Source: CAZCDM01 sp964497475
Lineage (GTDB): Bacteria > Planctomycetota > Phycisphaerae > SM23-33
Reading direction: 5' to 3'
Assembly: GCA_964497475.1 (NCBI GenBank)
Contig: CAZCDM010000145.1
Span: 1 to 6,013, forward strand
DNA: 6,013 nt
The notes under the pieces were generated by a model. It saw nothing but the letters and a program-made list of their open reading frames with translations, was not told the origin of the DNA and did no database searches. Below are positions 1 to 5,870 of this stretch, piece after piece (position 1 is the stretch's first letter; every line of letters starts with the position of its first letter). The translations under genes were made by a program, and so were the position numbers.

Positions 1-29
1 CCCGGCGGCGATGATCCGTTGCTCTGCGA

Positions 30-1025
30 TCAGGCCTGGATGCATCCCGGCTGTCGCCAGTGCATCTGCGTACCGGCCGGATGAGCAATGGCCGTGCCCG
101 ACCAGCTGCGGTGGATGCACTTGGGCCGGGCCGCCCGACGCAACGTGAAGAGGGTGATTTCCGGGCGGGTGTTGTAGTTGGTCCGCCGGCTGGGGCCGAG
201 CCCGCGATTGACGTAGACGTACCGCCGGGCGGGCAGTTCGTACAGCCCGGCCACGAGCTGGCGATGATCGACGGGGTACAGGGCGTTGGAGATCGCGCCG
301 TCGGCTACGGGTCGGCCATGGGTGTGCCCGGCCAGGACGTAGCTGGCGCCCAGGGCTGCGAGCTTCGGGGCTGCGTCGGGATTGTGCGTCAGGGCGATGG
401 TGGGTCGCTCGGGCGGCACGTCGGCCAGGAGGGCTTCGGCGTTATAATGCCCCGTCCAGAACTCGCCCGCCCCGGCGATGGTCAGCTCACTGCTGCCGCG
501 ACGAAGGGTGCAGGTCTGGTTGATGAGCATGTGCACGCCGCCATCGGTGAGCTGGCCGGCAAGGTACTCGCCCAGCCCGCGGACGATCGGCTGATTCGGG
601 TGCCACAGCCCGTAATCGTGATTGCCCAGCACGGCGTAGGTATCGACCCCGGCGGTCAGCCGGCGGATCAGCCGGCCCATGCGGCGGGCGTAGTGGCGGG
701 CCGAGGCGGTAATGAAATCGCCCGTGATGACAACGCAGTCCGGCTCGAGGTCCAGGACCATGTCGAACGCCTGGCGGAGATGCTCCTCGCGGAGGATCGG
801 GCTGCAATGCAGGTCGCTGAGGTGGGCGATGCGCAGGTTCTCAAACTCCTCGCCGAGGCCCGGCAGTTGCATGCTGCGCCGCTCGATGCGCATCCACTGC
901 TTTTGCAGATCCATCGGGCACAGACCGTGCAGGGCCACCTGACTGGCGGTGGTCCACAAAACATTCCGCAGCACCGTGCCGGCCGAGCGAAGTCGCCCGC
1001 GAACACGCGAAGTTGCAGGGCTCAT
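30..1025 (-). CDS. Calcineurin-like metallophosphoesterase, YkuE/LpxG-type (331 aa)
   Basis: This is a dinuclear-metal phosphoesterase. All five family motifs are visible in order: HLSDLH (residues 68-73, metal ligands D71 and H73), TGDF (101-104, D103), GNHDY (134-138, N135 and H136), LTHNPD (212-217, H214) and GHTHG (233-237, H234 and H236). Length and layout fit the YkuE/YaeI branch, which includes phosphodiesterases and the Chlamydia UDP-2,3-diacylglucosamine hydrolase LpxG. The substrate cannot be read from sequence; a lipid A role would be a guess. Residues 1-40 are basic and then mildly hydrophobic (about 20-37), suggesting membrane association rather than a clear signal peptide. The ATG at 1025 is supported by an AAGGA Shine-Dalgarno with 7-nt spacing. 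The family fold normally ends near the ITLFTL strand (residues 290-295). The remaining ~36 residues, rich in H, R and W, look like a non-homologous tail. The gene is transcribed away from the larB operon. Confidence 0.9.
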   Translation of the reverse strand: MSPATSRVRGRLRSAGTVLRNVLWTTASQVALHGLCPMDLQKQWMRIERRSMQLPGLGEEFENLRIAHLSDLHCSPILREEHLRQAFDMVLDLEPDCVVITGDFITASARHYARRMGRLIRRLTAGVDTYAVLGNHDYGLWHPNQPIVRGLGEYLAGQLTDGGVHMLINQTCTLRRGSSELTIAGAGEFWTGHYNAEALLADVPPERPTIALTHNPDAAPKLAALGASYVLAGHTHGRPVADGAISNALYPVDHRQLVAGLYELPARRYVYVNRGLGPSRRTNYNTRPEITLFTLRRAARPKCIHRSWSGTAIAHPAGTQMHWRQPGCIQA

Positions 1026-1032
1026 GGGGTTG

Positions 1033-1037
1033 TCCTT
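1033..1037 (-). promoter_or_regulatory. Shine-Dalgarno of the metallophosphoesterase gene
   Basis: Read on the minus strand this is AAGGA, followed by seven bases and the ATG at 1025-1023. It is the best ribosome-binding site near any candidate start of this gene. It decides for the 331-residue form over internal Met38 or Met45. Confidence 0.6.
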
Positions 1038-1099
1038 ACATGGCGTTGGGAATCGGAGTAACTACGGTATCCAGTATCGGCCATCCACAATAAGGACCG

Positions 1100-1126
1100 G
1101 TTAAATCCACGCTAAGCTCTTGTCAA
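1100..1126 (-). promoter_or_regulatory. Possible promoter of the metallophosphoesterase gene
   Basis: On the minus strand a perfect -35 hexamer TTGACA (1126-1121) is followed after 15 bp by TTTAAC (1105-1100), a 4/6 match to TATAAT. The -35 is convincing in GC-rich DNA. The -10 and the short spacer are weak, so only the general location is suggested. The leader would be about 70 nt. Confidence 0.3.
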
Positions 1127-1150
1127 ATGTGCGATTGGCCCGACAGGCCT

Positions 1151-1156
1151 TACAAT
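1151..1156 (+). promoter_or_regulatory. Possible -10 element for the larB operon
   Basis: TACAAT matches the -10 consensus at 5 of 6 positions and lies 54 bp before the larB ATG. No good -35 sits 16-18 bp upstream (the bases there are TGTGCG or GTGCGA). TTGTCA at 1120-1125 is 25 bp away, too far for a standard sigma-70 promoter. A second AT-rich hexamer, TATGCT (1196-1201), would start RNA almost at the larB ATG. Neither can be confirmed from sequence. Confidence 0.2.
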
Positions 1157-1210
1157 TGGCGCAGCGGCGGGCTCGCAATTTCGCCCCGGCCGGGCTATGC
1201 TGAAGAGGAC

Positions 1211-1978
1211 ATGGACGAGACGACGCTGCGAGACATCCTGGCCCGGCTCGGCTCGGGCGAGCTGGGCATGGACGAGGTCGTGGCCCGGCTGCGACAGCTG
1301 CCGTTCGAGCAGTCACCCGCCGCCCGCATCGACCACCACCGCCAGCTGCGTTGCGGCTGCGGCGAGGTGATCTACTGCGCGGGCAAGACCGTCGAGCAGG
1401 TGCGGGAGATTTTCACCCGCCTGGCCGCGACGGGGCAGAACGTTCTGGCCACGCGCGGTACGGCGGAGATGGCCGCAGCCGTGCAGGCCCATTTTCCCGA
1501 GGCCCAGTGGCACGAAGCGGCGCGGATCATCGCACTGCGACAGACCCCCGCCAGACCGGTCGGGCACGTTGCGGTCGTTGCCGCCGGCACGAGCGATTTC
1601 CCCGTGGCCGAGGAGGCCCGCCTGACGGCCGAGAGTCTCGACGCCCACGTGACCACGCACTACGACGTGGGCGTGGCGGGGCTGCACCGCCTGCTGGCCG
1701 ATCTGCCGGAGATCCATCGCGCGCGGGCGATCGTCGTCGTCGCGGGCATGGAAGGCGCCCTGGCCAGCGTCGTCGGCGGGCTGGTGGCCGTGCCCGTCAT
1801 CGCCGTGCCAACCTCGGTGGGCTACGGCGCGAGCTTCGGCGGCGTGGCCGCCCTGCTGGCGATGCTCAACAGCTGCGCCTCGGGCGTGACGGTCGTGAAC
1901 ATCGACAACGGATTCGCCGCGGGCTATACTGCCGCCCTGATCAACCGACAGGCCCAGCCCCCTCATGCAGACGATTGA
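1211..1978 (+). CDS. larB: LarB, pyridinium-3,5-biscarboxylic acid mononucleotide synthase (255 aa)
   Basis: LarB carboxylates nicotinic acid adenine dinucleotide at C5 and releases AMP, giving the biscarboxylate mononucleotide that LarE sulfurates and LarC loads with nickel (nickel-pincer cofactor of lactate racemase and relatives). The N-terminal LarB motif is present as DHHR...GEV...GKT (residues 41-60). The PurE-like AIR-carboxylase domain follows: GTSDFPVAEEA (from 126), YDVGVAGLHR (151-160), GMEGALASVVGGL (from 179), PTSVGYGASFGG, LNSC (C222) and NIDNGF. C222 and E181 appear to match the catalytic Cys221 and Glu180 of the Lactobacillus plantarum enzyme (from memory). Length is typical (~250 aa). 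The frame is open from ATG 1127, but residues encoded before 1211 resemble nothing in the family, and the DETTLRDIL helix fits the normal N-terminus. GAAGAGG lies only 2 nt before this ATG, an unusually tight Shine-Dalgarno. First gene of the operon; larC and larE are not in the window. Confidence 0.93.
   Translation: MDETTLRDILARLGSGELGMDEVVARLRQLPFEQSPAARIDHHRQLRCGCGEVIYCAGKTVEQVREIFTRLAATGQNVLATRGTAEMAAAVQAHFPEAQWHEAARIIALRQTPARPVGHVAVVAAGTSDFPVAEEARLTAESLDAHVTTHYDVGVAGLHRLLADLPEIHRARAIVVVAGMEGALASVVGGLVAVPVIAVPTSVGYGASFGGVAALLAMLNSCASGVTVVNIDNGFAAGYTAALINRQAQPPHADD
1902..1930 (+). promoter_or_regulatory. Possible internal promoter upstream of nnrD
   Basis: TCGACA (1902-1907, 5/6 match to -35), a 17-bp spacer and TATACT (1925-1930, 5/6 match to -10) lie within the 3' end of larB, 35 bp before the nnrD ATG. 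The bases encode conserved LarB residues (IDN...GYT), so coding constraint can explain most of the match. It would allow nnrD and downstream essential genes to be expressed independently of larB. Confidence 0.25.
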
Positions 1979-2843
1979 CACCCCGCCAACCCTGCCCAAA
2001 CGAGACCCGGCCGCCCACAAGGGCGACTTCGGCCGGGTGCTCCTCGTCGGCGGGTCGCGGTCCATGCTCGGCGCGCCGGCCCTGGCAGCCAATGCAGCCC
2101 TTCGCGGCGGGGCCGGGCTGGTGACCCTGGCCGTGCCGGAATCGATCCACCTGCCCGCAGCCACGCTTTGCCCCTGTGCGACCTCCCTGCCCCTGCCCGA
2201 CAGCGGTGGCCAGATCGGCCCCGGAACCATCGCCACCGTCACGCGGGCCGCCCGCACCATCGACGCCCTCGCCGTCGGGCCTGGCTTGGCCGTCGGGCCC
2301 GAGCAGCAGTTGCTCATCGAAGCCCTGCTCAACCAACCCCGCCCGCTGGTCCTCGATGCCGACGGGCTGAACACCCTGGTGAAGATTGTCGACTGGCCCG
2401 CGCGGCGACAGTGTCCGCTGATCCTCACGCCCCATCCGGGCGAGTTCGCCCGGCTGACCGGCCGGGCTGTCGGCGACATCCAGGCCGACCGGACCGCCGC
2501 CCTGCTCGAAGCGCACCGCACCTGGCAGGCATCAGCCATAACCGACGCCCCACTGGTCGTCCTGCTCAAGGGCGCCGGCTCGGCCGTGACCGACGGCGGC
2601 CGCATCTACATAAACACCACGGGCAATGCGGGCATGGCCACGGGCGGAACCGGCGATGTCCTGACCGGCCTGACCGCCGCACTCACCTGCCAACTCGCCG
2701 ACCCATTCGATGCGACCTGCCTGGCCGTCTGGACCCACGGCCGCGCGGGCGACCTGGCCGCACAGGCCACCTCCCAGCCGTCCCTCATCGCTACCGACCT
2801 GCTCGAATACCTCCCCCGCGCCCTGGCCGAGGCCATCGCATGA
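1965..2843 (+). CDS. nnrD: ADP-dependent NAD(P)H-hydrate dehydratase NnrD, stand-alone (292 aa)
   Basis: This metabolite-repair enzyme dehydrates the damaged S-form of NADHX/NADPHX back to NAD(P)H using ADP (ATP in eukaryotes). It is a ribokinase-fold protein of the YjeF C-terminal/CARKD family. Visible motifs are KGDFGRVLLVGGS (residues 19-31), an AALRGGAGLVTLAVP helix-strand, AVGPGL (about 101-106), LVLDADGLN, LTPHPGEF (H157) and NTTGNAGMATGGTGDVLTG, where D231 of GTGD is the expected catalytic Asp. The epimerase NnrE, fused to this domain in many bacteria, is missing here. The length matches single-domain homologues such as Bacillus YxkO. The start ATG overlaps the end of larB by 14 nt and has no clear Shine-Dalgarno, so initiation probably depends on coupling to larB translation. 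No later start keeps the KGDFG nucleotide loop. The stop overlaps the next start as ATGA. Confidence 0.95.
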   Translation: MQTIDTPPTLPKRDPAAHKGDFGRVLLVGGSRSMLGAPALAANAALRGGAGLVTLAVPESIHLPAATLCPCATSLPLPDSGGQIGPGTIATVTRAARTIDALAVGPGLAVGPEQQLLIEALLNQPRPLVLDADGLNTLVKIVDWPARRQCPLILTPHPGEFARLTGRAVGDIQADRTAALLEAHRTWQASAITDAPLVVLLKGAGSAVTDGGRIYINTTGNAGMATGGTGDVLTGLTAALTCQLADPFDATCLAVWTHGRAGDLAAQATSQPSLIATDLLEYLPRALAEAIA

Positions 2844-3715
2844 CCGGCCGCATCGCACTGCTCCTGCTGGCTGGGCTGCTGCCGCTGGGCTGCGGCGAGA
2901 AAACACCAGCCGAGAAGCCCACGCCCAGCCCGCGCATCGTAACGCAAAGCCCGCCGCTGACGCAGTTGCTCATCGACATGGGCCTGGGCGATCACCTCGT
3001 CGGCGTGAGCCAATGGTGCGACCTGCCGCCCGGGCGAGACGACCTGCCCCGCGTGTTCGACAGCGAGGGCTTCCACGCCGAGCGGGCACGCGCCGCCCAG
3101 GCCGAGGTCGTCCTGCTGCAACAGGGTCAGACCAGCGAGTCTCTCGCCGCACAGGTCCGTACTGCCCTGGGCCAGGCCCGCGTGGAAACCCTGCCCCTGG
3201 CGCGACTGGAGGATATCCCCCGCGCGATCCGGCTGGTCGGTGAAGTCACCGGCAAGGACCAGGCCGCCAAGATGATTCTGGCCCGCTGGGCGAAGTATCT
3301 CGACATCGCAAGCGTACCCGCCAAGGACCTGGAAAAACGCCGGGCGATGTTCGTCATCGGCTCGGATCACCCCATCGTCGCCGGGGCGGAGAACTACATC
3401 GACGACCTGCTGGGTACGCTTTTCCTGCGCAATGCCGGGCGGGACATTCCCGGCGATACCCCCTGGCGGGCGACGACGGTCGAGGCGATCATCGGCGCCC
3501 AGCCCGAGCAAATGCTGGTCTTCGTACCGGCCGATCAGCTCGACGCCGTGCGAGACTTCTGGCTGCGAAAGGAAAACCTGCCCGCCGCCGATCGCGAGGA
3601 AATCTACTTCCTGACCGACCCGCGCTGGACACGACCGGGCGTGCACCTGGCGGACCTGGCCTCGACGCTCCGCCGCCTGCTCCGCCCGGAAACTCTCACC
3701 GGAGACTCGCCATGA
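2840..3715 (+). CDS. ABC transporter substrate-binding lipoprotein, BtuF/FhuD-type (291 aa)
   Basis: Probably the extracytoplasmic binding protein of an ABC importer for a corrinoid, siderophore or other metal chelate. The N-terminus is a short lipoprotein signal: Arg4, a Leu-rich stretch (5-16) and Cys18, then a charged, Pro-rich linker (19-31). The lipobox reads L-P-L-G-C, with Pro at -3 where Leu is usual, so lipidation is likely but atypical. Class III binding-protein features follow: PRIVTQSPPLTQLL...GLGDHLVGVSQWCD (31-61), AEVVLLQ (88-94), a long connecting helix (about 125-158), YIDDLLG (186-192), EAIIGAQPEQMLVF (215-228) and TDPRWTRPGVHLADLASTL (259-277), where RPG is the usual C-terminal mark. 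No permease or ATPase gene is in the window. GAGG with 7-nt spacing precedes the start, and ATGA overlaps couple it to nnrD and ribF. The same frame stays open upstream to 2168, but that part is a GC-bias shadow of nnrD. Ligand unknown. Confidence 0.82.
   Translation: MTGRIALLLLAGLLPLGCGEKTPAEKPTPSPRIVTQSPPLTQLLIDMGLGDHLVGVSQWCDLPPGRDDLPRVFDSEGFHAERARAAQAEVVLLQQGQTSESLAAQVRTALGQARVETLPLARLEDIPRAIRLVGEVTGKDQAAKMILARWAKYLDIASVPAKDLEKRRAMFVIGSDHPIVAGAENYIDDLLGTLFLRNAGRDIPGDTPWRATTVEAIIGAQPEQMLVFVPADQLDAVRDFWLRKENLPAADREEIYFLTDPRWTRPGVHLADLASTLRRLLRPETLTGDSP
3701..3704 (+). promoter_or_regulatory. Shine-Dalgarno of ribF
   Basis: GGAG, followed by seven bases and the ATG at 3712, lies inside the last codons of the lipoprotein gene. 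It supports the start that overlaps the preceding stop as ATGA. Confidence 0.5.
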
Positions 3716-4653
3716 CGCGGTTCGTCCACGGCCTGGAGCATATCGACGATGCCCTGCGCGGCGGCGTGCTGACGATCGGCAACTTCGACGGCGTCCATCG
3801 AGGCCATCGCGCCCTGCTGGACCGCGCCCGCGCCCTGGCCGACGCCGAAGATGTCCCCGTCGTGGCGATGACCTTCACCCCCCCGCCGGATCGCACCGTC
3901 CGGCCCATCGACCCGCCGGTGCGGCTGTGCACCCACGCCGAAAAGCTCGAGCTGCTCTCCCAGGCCGGTGCCGATGTCGTCCTGACCGCCGCGGCCGACA
4001 AGGCCCTTATGCAGATGACCGCCGAGGCGTTCATCCAGGAAATCCTCATCGGCCGCCTCGCCCCGCGCCACATGGTCGAAGGGCCTGACTTTTTCTTCGG
4101 GCGCAATCGCGCCGGCACGATCGACACGCTGGCCCGGGCGGGTCAGCAGGCGGGCTTTACCCTGCACGTCGTCGAAGCGCTGCTGGTGGAAGTCGACGGC
4201 GAGCCGACGAAGATTTCCTCGACGCTGATCCGCCATTTGCTCAGCCACGGCCGCGTCGCCCAGGCCGCCGAACTGCTCTGCCGCAACTACACCCTGCACG
4301 GCGAGATCATCCACGGCGAACAGATCGGCCGGGAGATGAACTGCCCCACCGCCAACATCGCCCGAAGCGACCAGCTCGTGCCCGGCGATGGCGTGTACGC
4401 CGGCATCGGACGCATCGGCGAGAAGCACTGGCCGGCGGCGATTTCCATCGGCCATAAGCCCACCTTCGGCTACAAGCCCACCGCCATCGAGGCCCACCTC
4501 ATCGGCGCCAGCGGCGACCTGTACGGCCAGAAGCTCGACCTGGAATTCGTGCAGTTTCTCCGCGAGCAGGAAAACTACGGCGGCTCGGCCCTGCTGGCTG
4601 AACAGATCGCCGAGGACATCCGCCGCATCGAGGAGATCATCGACGATGAGTGA
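3712..4653 (+). CDS. ribF: Bifunctional riboflavin kinase/FAD synthetase (313 aa)
   Basis: RibF phosphorylates riboflavin to FMN and adenylates FMN to FAD in the cytoplasm. The N-terminal nucleotidyltransferase domain (about 1-180) has IGNFDGVHRGH (22-32, with the HxGH-type ATP site at H29-H32), EGPDFFFGRNRAGT and ISSTLIR (168-174). The C-terminal riboflavin-kinase domain (about 185-313) has GREMNCPTAN (206-215, the PTAN Mg-ATP motif), IGHKPTFG, IEAHLIG (E260, expected catalytic base), DLYGQ and the final FLREQENYGGSALLAEQIAEDI helix. Length is that of full bifunctional enzymes (about 305-340). One deviation is visible: the conserved F-x-P-H-P motif of the adenylyltransferase domain is FTPPP (55-59), with Pro in place of His. 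All other active-site motifs look intact, so activity is still expected. The start forms ATGA with the preceding stop, and the 3' end overlaps nrnA by 8 nt. Confidence 0.96.
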   Translation: MTRFVHGLEHIDDALRGGVLTIGNFDGVHRGHRALLDRARALADAEDVPVVAMTFTPPPDRTVRPIDPPVRLCTHAEKLELLSQAGADVVLTAAADKALMQMTAEAFIQEILIGRLAPRHMVEGPDFFFGRNRAGTIDTLARAGQQAGFTLHVVEALLVEVDGEPTKISSTLIRHLLSHGRVAQAAELLCRNYTLHGEIIHGEQIGREMNCPTANIARSDQLVPGDGVYAGIGRIGEKHWPAAISIGHKPTFGYKPTAIEAHLIGASGDLYGQKLDLEFVQFLREQENYGGSALLAEQIAEDIRRIEEIIDDE

Positions 4654-5635
4654 CCTGCCCGCCATCTGCCGCAAGCTCGACGAGGCCCGCTCGCTGCTGC
4701 TGGTTTCGCATGTGAACCCCGACGGCGATGCGCTGGGGTCGATGCTGGCCCTGCGGGAGTCGGCCCGGGCCTCCGGCCGACAGGCCACCGCGCTGATCCA
4801 CGAGGCCATCCCCCACCGCTACGAGTTCCTGCTGGACCACGACGAGCTGACCTACGGGACAGCCTTTGCCGCCCTGGCCGACCAGGCCGACCTGATCGTC
4901 GTGCTCGACACGGCCAGCCGCTCGCAACTGGGCGACCTGGCCGAGCCCATCGCCTCCCGGGCCGACAAGGTCGTCATCCTCGACCACCACGCCACCGCCG
5001 ACGACCTGGCCGAGATGATCTGGCGCGATACCACCGCCTCGGCCACCGGGCTGATGGTCCTCGACGCGATCCGCCAGCTCGGCTGGCCCCTGCCGGACCG
5101 GGCCGCGAGGGCCCTGGCTACGGCGATCTACACCGACACGGGCTGGCTGCGGTTCAGCAATACCGACGCCCGCACCTGCCGCGCCATCGCCGAGCTGATC
5201 GAAGCCGGCATCGCACCGGACGAACTCTACCGCCACATCTTCCAGACCGACCGCCCGCAACGCCTCGCCCTGCTGCAGCGCGTCCTGGCCAGCCTCGAAC
5301 TGCACTGCGACGATCAACTGGCCGTCATGACCATCACCGGCGAAGACTTCGCCCAGACCGGCGCCCTGCCCGAAGAGACGGAAAACCTCATCAACGAAGC
5401 CCTCCGGCTCGAGTGCGTCGAGGTGGCGGTCATCCTGGTCGACAACCCGCCGCGACGCGACGACCAGGCCGAGCCCATCCGCGTCTCGCTGCGGAGCCGC
5501 TCGCGCGTGGATGTCTCGCAGATCGCCCAAACCTTCGGCGGCGGAGGCCATCCCCGGGCAGCCGGGCTCAAAAGCACCACCGCACTGGGCGAACTCAAAG
5601 CCCAGCTCATCGAAGCCGTGCGCGAAACGCTGTAA
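4646..5635 (+). CDS. nrnA: DHH-DHHA1 phosphoesterase, NrnA-type nanoRNase/pAp phosphatase (329 aa)
   Basis: NrnA-type enzymes degrade RNAs of two to a few nucleotides and dephosphorylate 3'-phosphoadenosine 5'-phosphate (pAp) to AMP, taking the place of Orn and CysQ. The N-terminal DHH domain shows all Mn-binding motifs: SHVNPDGDALGS (21-32, ligands H22, D26, D28), VVLDTASRS (D88), DHH (113-115) and YTDTGW (D164). The C-terminal DHHA1 domain (about 225-329) ends with the substrate-binding FGGGGHPRAAG (297-307). The length (about 315-330 in the family) and the lack of CBS or transmembrane segments fit NrnA rather than GdpP or RecJ. The relative balance of RNase and pAp phosphatase activity cannot be read from sequence. 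The start overlaps the ribF stop (ATGAGTGA) and has AGGAG 10 nt upstream. It is the last gene of the operon. ribF next to nrnA is a common pairing, though the usual truB between or beside them is missing. Confidence 0.94.
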   Translation: MSDLPAICRKLDEARSLLLVSHVNPDGDALGSMLALRESARASGRQATALIHEAIPHRYEFLLDHDELTYGTAFAALADQADLIVVLDTASRSQLGDLAEPIASRADKVVILDHHATADDLAEMIWRDTTASATGLMVLDAIRQLGWPLPDRAARALATAIYTDTGWLRFSNTDARTCRAIAELIEAGIAPDELYRHIFQTDRPQRLALLQRVLASLELHCDDQLAVMTITGEDFAQTGALPEETENLINEALRLECVEVAVILVDNPPRRDDQAEPIRVSLRSRSRVDVSQIAQTFGGGGHPRAAGLKSTTALGELKAQLIEAVRETL

Positions 5636-5683
5636 CGCAATACCATCGACCCGAGGGCTGGTGCCCCGCGTACGCATGGACCG

Positions 5684-5703
5684 TGCCTATGCTCGCATAG
5701 GCA
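5684..5703. terminator. Perfect 9-bp palindrome, possible operon terminator or operator
   Basis: TGCCTATGC (5684-5692), a 2-nt centre TC, and GCATAGGCA (5695-5703) are exact inverted copies. G-U and C-G pairs extend the stem to 11 bp (5682-5705). It lies 48 bp after the nrnA stop, the right place for a transcript-end hairpin. No T-tract follows (TGTTGG), so it is not a canonical intrinsic terminator. The 2-nt centre also suits a DNA operator for a dimeric regulator. Confidence 0.35.
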
Positions 5704-5772
5704 TGTTGGCAAGGCAGACGGCGATTGTGATTGCAGCGCAACTGGCATGGTTGCCATCCCCCCGGGGCGGGC

Positions 5773-5865
5773 ATACGCCTCTGGCTGGCGGGGCTCCTGT
5801 CCCGCCGCCTCAACAGCACAGTGGCGTCATGATTGCTGGCGGGATGGGAACCCAGCCAGGCATAT
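5773..5865. repeat. Long imperfect inverted repeat
   Basis: The left arm (5773-5806) and right arm (5838-5865) are complementary in three blocks: ATACGCC with GGCATAT (one mismatch), TGGCTGG with CCAGCCA (perfect), and 5793-5806 with 5838-5851 (one mismatch and two G-U pairs in 14). Small left-arm bulges (5780-5781, 5789-5792) separate the blocks, and 31 nt form the loop. The left arm alone also folds as GGCGGG/CCCGCC (5787-5792 with 5801-5806), a strong GC hairpin with no T-tract. It could be an old palindromic repeat unit or a bidirectional transcription-end structure. Confidence 0.55.
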
Positions 5866-5870
5866 CCTAC

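Noticed and set aside
38..47. GGATGCATCC palindrome inside the 3' end of the metallophosphoesterase gene
   Set aside because: A 10-bp self-complementary word within coding sequence is expected by chance often enough, and nothing around it suggests a function.
60..1061. A 333-codon open frame on the plus strand antisense to the metallophosphoesterase gene
   Set aside because: It has no recognisable motifs, its translation is Gly/Ala/Val-rich, and it mirrors the codon bias of a gene with all five metallophosphoesterase motifs. It is a GC-bias shadow.
1127..1210. An upstream larB start adding 28 residues
   Set aside because: No family similarity, no ribosome-binding site, and the ATG at 1211 already gives the normal LarB length and N-terminus.
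2168..2839. A 5' extension of the lipoprotein frame giving a 515-residue protein
   Set aside because: The extra 224 residues are a Pro/Arg/His-rich shadow of nnrD. The ATG at 2840 gives a proper lipoprotein signal with Cys18 and an ATGA overlap.
1313..5677. A near-continuous tiling of long minus-strand open frames (1313-2605, 2606-3646, 3604-4809, 4637-5677) opposite the operon
   Set aside because: All lie antisense to genes with intact conserved motifs, and their translations are low-complexity and Arg/Gly-rich. Strong third-position GC explains the lack of stops.
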